The position numbers and the translations under genes are program-made. Positions 1-8,797 of a stretch of DNA of 64,000 nucleotides are shown here, one piece after another (the stretch's first letter is position 1; each line of letters opens with the position of its first letter). Below the pieces are notes generated by a model, which saw nothing but the letters and a program-made list of their open reading frames with translations, searched no databases and was not told where the DNA came from. Origin of the DNA: Anaerolineales bacterium UBA3082 (GTDB lineage Bacteria > Chloroflexota > Anaerolineae > UBA7937); NCBI GenBank assembly GCA_002366595.1, contig DFBK01000011.1, positions 41,591-105,590 on the forward strand, in the 5' to 3' direction.

Positions 1-857
1 TGGGAGATCAGGAAATCGATAACGCGCAGGCCCTTCTCTTCAGGCCAGATTTCCTCCTCCACCAGCAGGGGAACCAGATCCGGAAGGTAGCCGTAGAGGC
101 GCATATCACCCCAGGTCGCTATTTCGACCTCACGCAGCTGTTGATATAATCCCTGGGCCAGGAGTTTTTCGCCTTCCCCCATAGTCTCGCAGATCTTAGC
201 GAAGTGATAGAGAGCATAGGGGTTATAGGGGTCTATGTTTAGGATCTTCTGCAGCACCGGAAGGGCTCTATTGGGGTCACCGGCCTTGAGATAGGCATCG
301 GCCAGTTTAAGGTAGTTCACCTCCGCCCTCTCTCCCACACTACTACCCCCCAACTTCATCTGACTTCTCTCGTACTGGGCTATCGCCTCCTCGGCCAAGC
401 CAAGGCCATCGTAGATATCGCCTATTGTGAGGTGAATCAGTGGGTCACGAGGCCGCAACTCATCCACTTTAGAGAGCGCATCTATGGCGAGGAGAAGATC
501 CCCTTGCAGGTAGTGGGCTTTGGCCATAGTATTGTAGGCTTCAGCGTTGGTGGCATCCCACTTCATAGCCCGTCGCAGATAGCCTGCGCTTGAGTCCAGT
601 TTGGCCTGTAGACCATTCGAGTGAAGGTTAATGGGCGTAAAGGTTATGACCTCCCACTCGCTGGATTCCAGCCCTTGCTCTTTCAGTGTTTTCTCTAATA
701 TGTTGCTGCCTTGGTACAAGTAAAAGCCACTGGCAAGATAAGGCCAGATCAATAGCGCCAGTGCCAGGAGAAGGCCAGCGTTGGCTAGGAGAAGAAACCT
801 CTTCACTAGTGTCGGGAATCCAGTCGAGAGGCTGGCAAGTACCTGGTGAGAACTCAT
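1..857 (-). CDS. TPR-repeat membrane protein, C-terminus beyond window
   Basis: The frame is open from ATG at 857 to the left edge, so about 285 residues are visible and the C-terminus is missing. One N-terminal hydrophobic segment (residues about 19-45) is followed by several 34-residue tetratricopeptide-type helical repeats, with typical A/Y/P spacing such as NAEAYNTMAKAHYLQGD and AEVNYLKLADAYLKAGD. Membrane-anchored TPR proteins are common in polysaccharide export loci, where they scaffold complexes. Its start overlaps the stop of the Wzz-like fragment upstream as ATGA, so the two are probably translationally coupled. The exact role cannot be told from the sequence. Confidence 0.75.
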   Translation of the reverse strand, partial: MSSHQVLASLSTGFPTLVKRFLLLANAGLLLALALLIWPYLASGFYLYQGSNILEKTLKEQGLESSEWEVITFTPINLHSNGLQAKLDSSAGYLRRAMKWDATNAEAYNTMAKAHYLQGDLLLAIDALSKVDELRPRDPLIHLTIGDIYDGLGLAEEAIAQYERSQMKLGGSSVGERAEVNYLKLADAYLKAGDPNRALPVLQKILNIDPYNPYALYHFAKICETMGEGEKLLAQGLYQQLREVEIATWGDMRLYGYLPDLVPLLVEEEIWPEEKGLRVIDFLIS

Positions 858-1162
858 CGCTTTTCTTCCTTTATTCTCCCCCTGTCTGGAGAGCCTTGAT
901 ACTCGATTCCGAAGGCGCCAAAAACCCTTACCATCACCACGACCACTCCGGCGATGGCTGTGTTCAGCCTCTTCTTGGGCACTATAGGAGATCTAGGCTC
1001 CACAGCGGGAATGGCGAAGCGGGGCACTGACCCTAGAAGGTGCCCGACAAGAATATCCCCGCTAGCAAGGCCTAATACTCCCTTGAGGATAGGAGATGCC
1101 ACGGAGGTGGTGACGTCCAGCCTGAGGAATAGAGAATCTGCGGTAGGAGTATGCGACGCCAA
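854..1162 (-). pseudogene. C-terminal fragment of a Wzz-type chain-length determinant
   Basis: This 102-residue frame starts at TTG 1162. It contains the hallmark tail of polysaccharide co-polymerases: a Pro-rich EPRSPIVPKKRLNT motif immediately before one transmembrane helix. It closely parallels PESPIRPRKRLNT plus helix in the intact Wzz/BY-kinase protein of this window (6239-8242). The N-terminal helix, periplasmic coiled-coil region and kinase domain are absent. It begins 17 bp after the ABC permease stop and its TGA overlaps the next ATG, so the frame may still be translated. It is either a decayed remnant or a retained mini-protein; a remnant is more likely. Confidence 0.55.
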
Positions 1163-1179
1163 ACGAGAGGGTTGTGAAA

Positions 1180-1989
1180 TTAGAGTTGCTCTGCGAAGAC
1201 CCTGCTATAGCGAACAAATACCAGATAGCCTAAAGCGAGGAAGGCCAATGCGGTTACCACGGTTCTAGCGAGGAAGTCGAAAGCGGGAGGCGCTCCGTGG
1301 TAGAGTATCACTCTATAAGAAGCGATAAGGGAGGCCATAGGGTTCAAGATATAGGCCAGGCGCTGAATATCCAGAGCCACTCCAAATATAGTCCGGTAGT
1401 GAGGCAATATCGTGATGGGGTAAAACACCGGGGTTAGGAAGAACCATGCCAGCATGGCCACGTCCATTATCGCCGCCGTATCCCGATAGAAGACATTGAG
1501 TGTGGAGAGAAAGAAGGCTACACCGAGGGTGAGGATTACCTGGATCAGAATTATCATCGGCAGAAGCAAAGCCCATACGGTTAGGGGCGTCCTGAAGACG
1601 AACATCATACCGAAGAGAACGGCCAGAGCCAGTAGGAAGTTGACCAAGTTGGCCAGCACGGTGGAGAGAGGGAGCACCTCCCGAGGAAAGTATACTTTCT
1701 TTATCAAATGGGCATTGCCAACAACGCTATAGACGGATGTCATCACGCTGCTGGAGAAGAAGTTCCAAGGCAGAAGGGCGCAGAGGACGAAGACTGGAAA
1801 GCGATCGATAGTGTTGTTGGGCAACATGATGGTAAAGACGATGGTAAAGATGACCATCATCATTAGGGGGTTCAGGAGGGACCAGAGAAAGCCCAAGAGC
1901 GAGTTCTTGTAACGTACCTTAAGGTCCCGGGCAGCGAGATTCCTAACCAACTCGCGATAGGTGACCACTTCTCTCAACCTAGCAACCAC
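1180..1989 (-). CDS. ABC-2 type polysaccharide export permease (Wzm/TagG family)
   Basis: A 269-residue protein starting at GTG 1989, of family-typical length. It has a short amphipathic N-terminus with RELVRNLAARDLKVRYKNS, the conserved entry of Wzm/TagG/KpsM permeases, then about six transmembrane helices and the family signature around LNPMASLIASYRVILYH. Such permeases export undecaprenyl-linked polysaccharide across the inner membrane with an ATPase partner (Wzt/TagH). No ATPase gene is visible in this window; downstream lie only the Wzz fragment and the TPR gene, so a partner must be further left or elsewhere. It follows a GT4 gene by 183 bp. Confidence 0.9.
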   Translation of the reverse strand: MVARLREVVTYRELVRNLAARDLKVRYKNSLLGFLWSLLNPLMMMVIFTIVFTIMLPNNTIDRFPVFVLCALLPWNFFSSSVMTSVYSVVGNAHLIKKVYFPREVLPLSTVLANLVNFLLALAVLFGMMFVFRTPLTVWALLLPMIILIQVILTLGVAFFLSTLNVFYRDTAAIMDVAMLAWFFLTPVFYPITILPHYRTIFGVALDIQRLAYILNPMASLIASYRVILYHGAPPAFDFLARTVVTALAFLALGYLVFVRYSRVFAEQL

Positions 1990-2172
1990 CGCGGTCTTTC
2001 TCCCCCTTGTTCAAAAAGCCACCGTTGGCCACAGAGATCAAGTGGAGATGCTAGCACAACCTCCCTTCCCTGGCAACTTCCCGTGGCCCTTGCAGAGGGA
2101 AGGGAACGGAGGCAGTAAGGGAAACTCAGACCGAGCCAAGAGGGGATAGATACCAAGTCGCCGAAGCGAAGG

Positions 2173-3381
2173 CTACGATCTTAGGCAGGCATTGTAGATC
2201 TCAACGATCTCTTTTCCCGCCTTCTCCCACGAATAGCGTTCAACAGCCCTCTTGCGCAATCGACGCCCCAACCCTAGGGCCCGTTCTTCGTCGTTGAGCA
2301 GGGAGTTTATGGCCCCGGCCAAAGCCACGGGATTCCCCGACTCGGCGTAAACACCCCCATCCCCCAGGTACTCACGGCTCACCGGTGTGTCGAAAGCCAC
2401 CGTAGGAAGAGCCATGGCCATATAGTTCAGAAGTTTCCCGCACCCCTCGGTGGCTGATATCTTGGGGGCCACCGCCACATCACCCAAAGCCAGGTAGCGC
2501 GGTGCCTCCCAATAGGGTATTCTCCCCGTGAAGATCACTCGATCCTCGATACCCAGATGTTGGGCTCTCATTTGATAATGCTCTACGTTGGGGAAGCCCA
2601 TGATGAGGAAATGTGTGTCTGGGAGGTTCTCACGGAGTCGCGCTATACCCTCTAGAAGTAGCCCGATCCCTTGCCACTCGGTCAAAAGCCCTAGATATAC
2701 TACTACTCTATGGCCAGCAGGAATTCCCCAACGAGACCTCAATAGGGCTTTACCCCCTTCTTCGTTGGGGGGGCGGAAAAATTCGGCGTTAACGCAATCG
2801 GGGATGATATGGATCCGCCGACTGTCACAGTCAAATTCATTGCAGAGGATGTTCATAGCGTGGCGTGAACTGGTGATGATCGCTCTGGGCAGGCGATCGA
2901 TGATTTGCTCCAACTGCCGCATAGGGCGATAAAAGAGGCCATCGGGTTTTAGGAAACCGTGGTCGATCATCTCACTGGTCATGCTGCCCTGAAGGTCGAA
3001 GACTAAAGGGATGCGCAGGAGGAGGCTCATAGGATAGCCGATCAGAGCACCTTCATGGATATGGGCGTGTATGATTTCTGGCCTCTTGCGCAAGGCCACA
3101 GATAGCGATTTGATAAATAAAAGGAGGTCGAAAGCGATCTTGTGGCGAGAGGAACCCACCTCATACTCCTGTCGCCAAGGGATGCTCAATGTGCGCTCGA
3201 TATCTAACCCTTCCACATCTTGACCGTTGTGATAGGTGCAGATGGTGACCTCATGTCCCATTTTCTGGAGGATGGAAGCCTCCTCTAAGATGCGAACATG
3301 GCCCCCATAGTCGGCGAAAAAGGAGGTGGGGGCGATCATCAACACTTTGAATCTCTTCACCTGGTGGCTGCCAGCATCCAA
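2173..3381 (-). CDS. Glycosyltransferase family 4
   Basis: 402 residues with the two-Rossmann GT-B layout. The N-terminal acceptor domain has VLMIAPTSFFADYGGHVRI with a glycine-rich loop and a HAHIHEG segment. The C-terminal donor domain has VVVYLGLL, then the EGCGKLLNYMAMALPTVAF region corresponding to the EX7E motif. TTG at 3381 is chosen as start because GGAG lies 9 nt upstream; GTG at 3360 is an alternative without a Shine-Dalgarno sequence. It probably adds a sugar to the lipid-linked glycan on the cytoplasmic side; donor and acceptor are unknown. An extended -10 element lies upstream at 3504-3512. Confidence 0.88.
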   Translation of the reverse strand: MDAGSHQVKRFKVLMIAPTSFFADYGGHVRILEEASILQKMGHEVTICTYHNGQDVEGLDIERTLSIPWRQEYEVGSSRHKIAFDLLLFIKSLSVALRKRPEIIHAHIHEGALIGYPMSLLLRIPLVFDLQGSMTSEMIDHGFLKPDGLFYRPMRQLEQIIDRLPRAIITSSRHAMNILCNEFDCDSRRIHIIPDCVNAEFFRPPNEEGGKALLRSRWGIPAGHRVVVYLGLLTEWQGIGLLLEGIARLRENLPDTHFLIMGFPNVEHYQMRAQHLGIEDRVIFTGRIPYWEAPRYLALGDVAVAPKISATEGCGKLLNYMAMALPTVAFDTPVSREYLGDGGVYAESGNPVALAGAINSLLNDEERALGLGRRLRKRAVERYSWEKAGKEIVEIYNACLRS

Positions 3382-3503
3382 ATGCGAATTCTCCGAAAGG
3401 CAGCTTTTGCCTGGAAATCGAAAGCGTGACCTTGCTTCGCCTTCCGCCGTTATGCGTATTGATTTGTGAGGACGCCTGAAGAGGGAACCATCCCTCGACT
3501 CCT

Positions 3504-3512
3504 ATTATACCA
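3504..3512 (-). promoter_or_regulatory. Extended -10 promoter element
   Basis: On the minus strand the sequence reads TGGTATAAT, a full TATAAT with the TGn extension. It is followed by a small hairpin (3481-3496, six-base arms) in what would be the leader of the GT4 gene. No good -35 element is present at 17 bp, as is common for extended -10 promoters. It sits just after a decayed GT2 gene and could supply internal transcription of the distal genes. Confidence 0.4.
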
Positions 3513-3595
3513 CAGATTCTGCCTCCGCTTGCTATGTCAGGCGAGGATCCCATAGAAAAGGGGTGATATTCTGGGTTTGCGGTTGGTAGAGGCGT

Positions 3596-3786
3596 CTACC
3601 AGACTTGGTTGGTGGGCCATGCTTCGGATGCTTGCTTCTCCGGCCCCCGGCCTGGCAAGTACCGGGGCAGGTGGGACAGGCTGTCATCCACCACCAGGAT
3701 TCCGTATTTTTCCCAGGCAGGGATTGATCGGCCAAGGCCCTCAAGCAGTGGGCCAGTGTCGATGCGGCGTCGTAGGCCGGGATCAC
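3596..3786 (-). pseudogene. Decayed glycosyltransferase family 2 (N-terminal part only)
   Basis: From GTG 3786 the frame reads VIPAYDAASTLAHCLRALAD, the classic GT2 beginning, then loses the frame near position 3710. A second frame continues with ILVVDDSLSHLPRY, matching the IIVVDDGS nucleotide-binding strand of GT2 enzymes. Together they give only about 60-65 residues of a domain that normally needs about 220, ending at a stop at 3596. The GTG overlaps the TAG of the membrane protein upstream, showing it was once a coupled operon gene. This is a truncated and frameshifted remnant. Confidence 0.65.
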
Positions 3787-4832
3787 TACCTAGGCAATTC
3801 ATCCGCCTTTTGCCATCTCACCTCCTCGGTTGGCTTGCCATGGGCCTCCGGCCCCGCTAATCGAAAGAGCTGATAGCCGGCCTTCCAGGTGAAGAGCCCA
3901 CCCAGCACCATCATGGGCAGGTAGACTATTAGGTGAAGCACTACCGTATAGGCCAAGGCTGTCCCGCTCTCTATCCCGATAGTCGTGAGGGTGAGATAGC
4001 CAAGGTAGTGGAATACCCCCACCCGTCCTGGCGAGGTGGGTATCGCCACTCCTACCTGGAGAACCACTAGGAGGAGCAGGGAACTCCACCAGGGTGCAAC
4101 GATCCCCATACTGGAGAGAACCAACCAGTTAGTAGAGGCAGCCACAGCCCAGATCCCTGCTGACAACCCCAGTGACCAAACGACCACCCTCCAAGAGCCC
4201 AAAGAATCCACCCCTTCCAAAGCCACCATCACCTTCTGAAGAAGGCTTTTGACCAAAGAGTAGGGGGTCAACGCGCTCAGTCTATGCAAGCAGCTTGTTA
4301 CCCATTCACGATTTCGGGCGGTGAGGAGAAGAGCGACGGAGAGGGCAAGCAAAATGGCAGCCGCTGCCAGTTCCCAACGACTCAGCCAAGATGGGAGAGA
4401 GATCACTGCCAAGAGCAAGGCGACCGAAATAAGGAGCATGATGGCCTCTAGGGTCTTCTCCACGACGATAGTCACCAGAGCCGAGGCCTTGCTGCGCTCT
4501 TCCAACTCACCCACCAGGTAGGCTCTAGCTAACTCCCCAACCCTCACCGGCAAAGCTGCATTGAGTGCCATTCCCACCAGCAAAATGCGAAAGAGTTGCC
4601 AACAACCAAGATCCCCCTGTCGTGGGTAAAAGAGCCACTTCCAGCGGTAAGCCTTCCCGGCGAGAGTGAGCAGGACCGAAAGAAAAGCCAAAAGCAACCA
4701 ACCCGGCTGCACACTGGCAGCCGCCTGAGCTACTTGTTTCATATCAACATCGCGAAGGGCGATTAAGAGCAAGAGCGCACCCAAAAGCGATCCCAAGGCT
4801 AGGCGGATGCCCATCGAGACTCTCTGGCCCAT
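3786..4832 (-). CDS. AglD/MprF-type integral membrane protein (LPG_synthase_TM family)
   Basis: 348 residues with about eight hydrophobic segments. The family signature RVGELARAYLVG lies near residues 95-107 and TIVVEKTLEA follows a short loop, both typical of the UPF0104/LPG synthase transmembrane family (AglD, MprF flippase domain). Members are proposed to translocate glycolipids or lipid-linked sugars; the sequence does not settle the substrate. The start is 1 bp after the stop of the O-antigen-ligase-like gene, so they are co-transcribed. The decayed GT2 overlaps its stop. Confidence 0.85.
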   Translation of the reverse strand: MGQRVSMGIRLALGSLLGALLLLIALRDVDMKQVAQAAASVQPGWLLLAFLSVLLTLAGKAYRWKWLFYPRQGDLGCWQLFRILLVGMALNAALPVRVGELARAYLVGELEERSKASALVTIVVEKTLEAIMLLISVALLLAVISLPSWLSRWELAAAAILLALSVALLLTARNREWVTSCLHRLSALTPYSLVKSLLQKVMVALEGVDSLGSWRVVVWSLGLSAGIWAVAASTNWLVLSSMGIVAPWWSSLLLLVVLQVGVAIPTSPGRVGVFHYLGYLTLTTIGIESGTALAYTVVLHLIVYLPMMVLGGLFTWKAGYQLFRLAGPEAHGKPTEEVRWQKADELPR

Positions 4833-4833
4833 A

Positions 4834-6186
4834 TCACTCGCCTCCCGTATCCCGGGCGGGGGTTGGCGATGGAGCCGACCTCGCCTGAAGGTTATAGAGG
4901 GCGGCCATCAGGCCCAGCATAATCCAGAGAATAAAGCCTGGTGGGGCACCGAGCTTTATGGCATCGGTGAGTCCATAAACCTGATGGGCGAGCATCCCTG
5001 AGAAAAGTCCCACGGTCAGTAGACGAATAGAACGACTCTGGCTGCCCCGGTAGACCCGCCAAGCGCAGACGCAGAAAGTGGTGAGCAGGGCTAGGTAGGC
5101 TACGAGGCCGGGGATGCCCAGATCTACCGCTACTTGCAAGAAATTGTTGTGGGCGTGAGGCACCTTGGCGTTGGGGCCGGATAGGAAATATGGATACAGG
5201 GCATCACCCACATAAGGGAACATGTTCAGACCGATCCCGGTGTAGGGAAAGTCCTGGATCATGTATAGGGCTCGCTGCCAGACCTCAAACCTGCCCACGG
5301 CGGTGCCTGTCACGTCCAGCATCAGCATCGAGTCGAGAAAACTCTCCGCACCAACCGACCAGGCTCGAGCCAAAGCGCTCACCGCCAGCGAGGGCACTGA
5401 GAGCAGAAACCAGCGGTTGCGGGAGATAGCCAACACGATCAGGCCGCTGGCCACCCCTATGTAGGCACTTCTGGACTGAGTCAGGATCAACACCCCAGCC
5501 GTGAGAATGAGGGAGAGGGTCGCCAGGAGCGAGGAGGTCTTGCGAGACAAGAGCAGCCTCGCCCACGCTTTCCATCCCCCACGCTTCACGGCAGGGGTAG
5601 TCACCAGAGCGATCCCGGGATTGGAACCCCAAACTGCCAGGCAGGTAGCCAAGGAGAGGGGCAGCACCAGGGCTAAAGCGCCGCCCACCTGGTTGGGGTG
5701 AAACCCACCACCGGGCGAACTGGTGATGTTGTGGATCAGCCGTGGCAACCGCCCATATATGGGGCCGAGGGGGAGAACCTTGTGAGCGATCCAATCGGTG
5801 CCTATCAATGACAAGCAGGAGATCCCCACACCAAAGGCGATAAGCAGCGCCGCCCAGCCCCAGACCCCTCTGGCGCTCTCGGCACTATTCACTACGCCGT
5901 AGAAGAAGGCCACCCCCAAGACAATGCCTAGTAACTTGGGCAGGCTCACTTCTGGCAGGGCTGAGGCCCAAAGGCTAACCGGGAGCATCAGCAGCAGGCA
6001 AAGGATGGGAATATCCATGGGGGTGCGGACCGTGGGACGGCCGATCGCTCTCCAACGGGCCAGCCAAGGGAGGAGGAGGATGAGCAAAGCCGGCACGCTG
6101 AGAGTCGAGGGGAACAAGAGGAATGGCGCCGCCACTAGGAGACACGCTATCTCTAGTTCATTCAGTCGCTGAGCGATCACTCTCAC
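4834..6186 (-). CDS. O-antigen ligase/polymerase family membrane protein (WaaL/Wzy_C type)
   Basis: 450 residues, roughly 11-12 transmembrane segments. The large external loop ends in VPHAHNNFLQVAVDLGIPG, the conserved H-x-H-N-x-x-L segment of the Wzy_C/WaaL family just before the last helices. Such proteins transfer or polymerise lipid-linked glycans outside the cytoplasmic membrane. It sits between the Wzz/BY-kinase and the AglD-type protein. The window has a second member at 26489, so one may be a ligase and the other the polymerase; which is which cannot be decided here. Confidence 0.85.
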   Translation of the reverse strand: MRVIAQRLNELEIACLLVAAPFLLFPSTLSVPALLILLLPWLARWRAIGRPTVRTPMDIPILCLLLMLPVSLWASALPEVSLPKLLGIVLGVAFFYGVVNSAESARGVWGWAALLIAFGVGISCLSLIGTDWIAHKVLPLGPIYGRLPRLIHNITSSPGGGFHPNQVGGALALVLPLSLATCLAVWGSNPGIALVTTPAVKRGGWKAWARLLLSRKTSSLLATLSLILTAGVLILTQSRSAYIGVASGLIVLAISRNRWFLLSVPSLAVSALARAWSVGAESFLDSMLMLDVTGTAVGRFEVWQRALYMIQDFPYTGIGLNMFPYVGDALYPYFLSGPNAKVPHAHNNFLQVAVDLGIPGLVAYLALLTTFCVCAWRVYRGSQSRSIRLLTVGLFSGMLAHQVYGLTDAIKLGAPPGFILWIMLGLMAALYNLQARSAPSPTPARDTGGE

Positions 6187-6238
6187 GATCGTCTCCTAGA
6201 TGGCTCCGATCTCTGCGTGCTGTCTCAGCTTCGTCGCC

Positions 6239-8242
6239 TCAACTTCCTCTGTAGTAGTAAAACGAGACCTTGCTGGGGCTCACTTTGTTGAGAACGACAC
6301 CTAAGATGTTGCTGCCAACTGTAGCCAACCTCTCACCGGCAATGCGTGTGGCTTCTCGTTGGGTTCTGCCCGCTTCGACTGTCAGCAAGACTCCGTCCAC
6401 ATGCTTGCCCAGAACATCCGCATCAGTCACAGCCAGGATCGCTGGGCTGTCGAAAAGGACAAGGTCGGCTTTGCTTTTGAGTTCCTCGACCAACGTTTCA
6501 ATACGAGCCGATTGCAGCAACTCCGACGGGTTGGGAGGCAGAGGCCCGCTAGTGATGAGCCTGAGGTTCTTGACTTCTGTCTCTCGGAGATACCGGTCTA
6601 GATCCGGGTGGTCTTCTAGCAGGAAGTCGCTCAGTCCCTTGTCATTGGGCAGACCGAAGAGGGTGTGCAGGACGGGGCGTCTGAGGTCCGAGTCCACGAG
6701 AATGACTGAACTATTCCCTTGTGCCAGAACTACGGCAAGGTTAGCCGCGATGGTGCTTTTCCCTTCCATGGCCGTGGGACTTGCTATCAGAAAAGTGCTC
6801 GGCGTGTCCTCAATGGCGGCTTCAAGTCGGGTGCGCAACATGCGGAAACTTTCGGCAGCAGGGGAAAGGGGATCCCTGAGAGCGACGGGTTGAGTTTCGC
6901 TCTTTGCTTCGAAGGTCACAATTGAACCCAGTGTCGGCAGTCCAACCGCTTGAGTTACATCCTCCGCAGTGGTGATTGATTGGTCAAGGTACTCGAGGGT
7001 GAAGACCGCACCCATGGCCAACATGGCACCCACAACCGAGCCCAGGAGGGTGTTGAGCCTCTTGCGAGGGCGGATGGGGCTTTCGGGCTCCGTAGCAGCC
7101 ACTGCGAAGCGAACCAGAGTCTCCTCTGTTTGGCCGGCCATCTGCACCTCTGCCACCTTCCGTGCTATCATCTGGTAGGTCTCCCAGCCCAGATCCCTAG
7201 CGCTGGTGAGGTCGCGTTCCCTAGCGCGCTCCTGCTCCAGTTGCTCCTGCAATTGAAGGATCTCCTGCTGGAGAGAGCCTTCATCGATAAGTGCTAGGAC
7301 TTGTTCCAGCCTAATTTCCAGATTCGCGATGAGTGTATCAAGTTCGGAAAGCTGCTGGGCTGGGTCCTCTGTGATCTCGGTCTGCTGATCCAGCAAGACT
7401 TGAAGCTCAACCTGCTGACCGGGCGAAACTTGAGGCGCAACGAGTAGGCCAGAGGACAGCGTCGAGGCTCTTGCTCTTAAGAGCAGGAGTGCTAGACTAT
7501 TCCTCCCCGTGGTGGAAGAGGGGACACCTTCCCCCAAGCTCTCTCGAAGGGTCTTGGCGTCAGCGAGCAGGCGGTCCAAGGCCCGTTGAGCCGCGTAGTA
7601 GTCGTCCAGGGTAGCCTCCTTGGCACTTATTTCGTTGGTCAGAGTGGCGATCTGGTTGTTCCCCAGGAACTCAGTTAGGGCTGCCTCTGCCTCTTGGTAG
7701 TCGCCTAGTGCCTCGTCTACCTGAATCTGAAGGCCAGCAGGTGACTGGGTAGTTCCAACATATAGGCTGTTGACATAGCCTTCATAGGCATGCGCCCAGG
7801 CATTGGCAATAGTTGTGGCCTTCTCTGGGGAGTCCGCTTCGACCAGGATCCTGATTAGGTCCCCGTCCAGTTTTGCCTCTACCATCCCGAGAAGCATCCC
7901 TGCTTCACCCTCCTCAGGCTCTAAGATGGAGCCGATCTCCCCGATTACCTGCGAGCCTATGGTGCTGTTGGTAACTAGGGCGGTGAGGGCCTTCCGGCGT
8001 TCCTGCATGTTTATGATTGGCGCTACATCTTCTTCAGTCAAGGTCCTGTACCGGGGCTCAAGGACGATCTCCGATCCTGACCTGACGATCAGCACCCCCG
8101 CCTCAGCCTGGTATATGGGGGGCGTCAGGAAGCTGACAACAAGGGCTGTCGCGCCAGCCAGAAAGGTACCCAGCACGATCAGCCATAACCACCTGCGGAT
8201 TACAGCCAAATACTGCCTTAGTTCTATACCCTCATATTCCAT
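6239..8242 (-). CDS. Polysaccharide co-polymerase fused to BY-type tyrosine kinase (Wzz-Wzc)
   Basis: 667 residues. The N-terminal Wzz domain has a first helix near residues 17-38, a long periplasmic region rich in coiled coil (about 170-370), and the PESPIRPRKRLN motif with the second helix near 380-410. The cytoplasmic kinase has Walker A AMEGKST (about 491-497), Walker A' VILVDSD (about 513-519) and LVLFDSP (about 594-600). The C-terminus ends in YYYRGS, a short tyrosine cluster for autophosphorylation. ATG 8242 is preceded by GGAGG. It should control chain length of the glycan made by the Wzy-type enzymes and couple it to phosphorylation. No cognate phosphatase is visible. Confidence 0.93.
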   Translation of the reverse strand: MEYEGIELRQYLAVIRRWLWLIVLGTFLAGATALVVSFLTPPIYQAEAGVLIVRSGSEIVLEPRYRTLTEEDVAPIINMQERRKALTALVTNSTIGSQVIGEIGSILEPEEGEAGMLLGMVEAKLDGDLIRILVEADSPEKATTIANAWAHAYEGYVNSLYVGTTQSPAGLQIQVDEALGDYQEAEAALTEFLGNNQIATLTNEISAKEATLDDYYAAQRALDRLLADAKTLRESLGEGVPSSTTGRNSLALLLLRARASTLSSGLLVAPQVSPGQQVELQVLLDQQTEITEDPAQQLSELDTLIANLEIRLEQVLALIDEGSLQQEILQLQEQLEQERARERDLTSARDLGWETYQMIARKVAEVQMAGQTEETLVRFAVAATEPESPIRPRKRLNTLLGSVVGAMLAMGAVFTLEYLDQSITTAEDVTQAVGLPTLGSIVTFEAKSETQPVALRDPLSPAAESFRMLRTRLEAAIEDTPSTFLIASPTAMEGKSTIAANLAVVLAQGNSSVILVDSDLRRPVLHTLFGLPNDKGLSDFLLEDHPDLDRYLRETEVKNLRLITSGPLPPNPSELLQSARIETLVEELKSKADLVLFDSPAILAVTDADVLGKHVDGVLLTVEAGRTQREATRIAGERLATVGSNILGVVLNKVSPSKVSFYYYRGS

Positions 8243-8263
8243 TTTTCCTCCAATAACGCCTGC

Positions 8264-8497
8264 TTATTCTATTTTTTCTGCTTGGTTAGTGGCCGATCTT
8301 TCTTCCTGCGGTATGGTTCTTAGTCTCACTGACAGGCCTGCCAACTCGGCCGCCCATTGCTTAATCGATTCTAGGTTTTTTGGGTTCGGTTTGGCCTCGT
8401 ATTCGCGGGTGAGTTCTGCCAACACCTCGGCGATCCTCCTGATCCTCCTCAGGAGTTCCAGGTCAGCGTTGGTCAAGATAGAACTGGTCATTTGCAC
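8264..8497 (-). CDS. Small helical protein of unknown function
   Basis: 77 residues from GTG 8497, which has AAGGAGGT ending 7 nt upstream; a longer reading from TTG 8539 lacks that support. The protein is mostly charged amphipathic helix (LELLRRIRRIAEVLAELTREYEAK), with no signal peptide, Cys or membrane segment. It lies 21 bp before the Wzz/BY-kinase gene and is probably translated with it. I do not recognise the family. A small accessory protein for the kinase or a RiPP-type neighbour are guesses only. Confidence 0.55.
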   Translation of the reverse strand: MQMTSSILTNADLELLRRIRRIAEVLAELTREYEAKPNPKNLESIKQWAAELAGLSVRLRTIPQEERSATNQAEKIE

Positions 8498-8535
8498 CTT
8501 AACTACCTCCTTCGGTGCTCCCGTCTTCGTGGTAT

Positions 8536-8742
8536 TCAACGGATACGCTTTCTGGTCAGAAGCTGCAACAGGCGATGCCTTCTACGATGACCGATATAGG
8601 TATGCCACCCATGGTTAGGTAACATCTGGAGCAGCCCCGCCCCTGGGCCACGCTCGCAAGTGGGCTCCCTGGGGGAGCGATCCTCGGTGTCAAGGTTCTC
8701 GCTATGAAAGCCCTCTTTGTCCAGCGACTCCTGCTGCTTCAC
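8536..8742 (-). CDS. Small ORF with possible internal frameshift, unknown
   Basis: GTG 8742 is preceded by AGGTGAT at 7 nt, a good ribosome binding site, and gives 68 residues. The first part is acidic and polar (KQQESLDKEGFHSENLDTED), like a leader. The second half in this frame is Arg/His-rich and looks unlike a fold. Shifting frame once in the G-rich stretch 8636-8650 instead gives a Cys-rich hydrophobic end, GCSRCYLTMGGIPISV then IVEGIACCSF and a stop near 8557. Either frame may be real; the alternative resembles a ribosomal-peptide precursor. Confidence 0.3.
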   Translation of the reverse strand: MKQQESLDKEGFHSENLDTEDRSPREPTCERGPGAGLLQMLPNHGWHTYIGHRRRHRLLQLLTRKRIR

Positions 8743-8797
8743 TACGACTATCACCTTTCCTGGAGATCAAGACATAACGCCTTGCTACAGGGCTCTC

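Noticed and set aside
5285..5794. 169-codon minus-strand frame
   Set aside because: Overlaps the O-antigen-ligase-like gene in another frame; Gly/Arg/Pro-rich shadow.
7803..8618. 271-codon plus-strand frame
   Set aside because: Antisense to the Wzz/BY-kinase N-terminus; Ser/Thr-rich shadow without domain.
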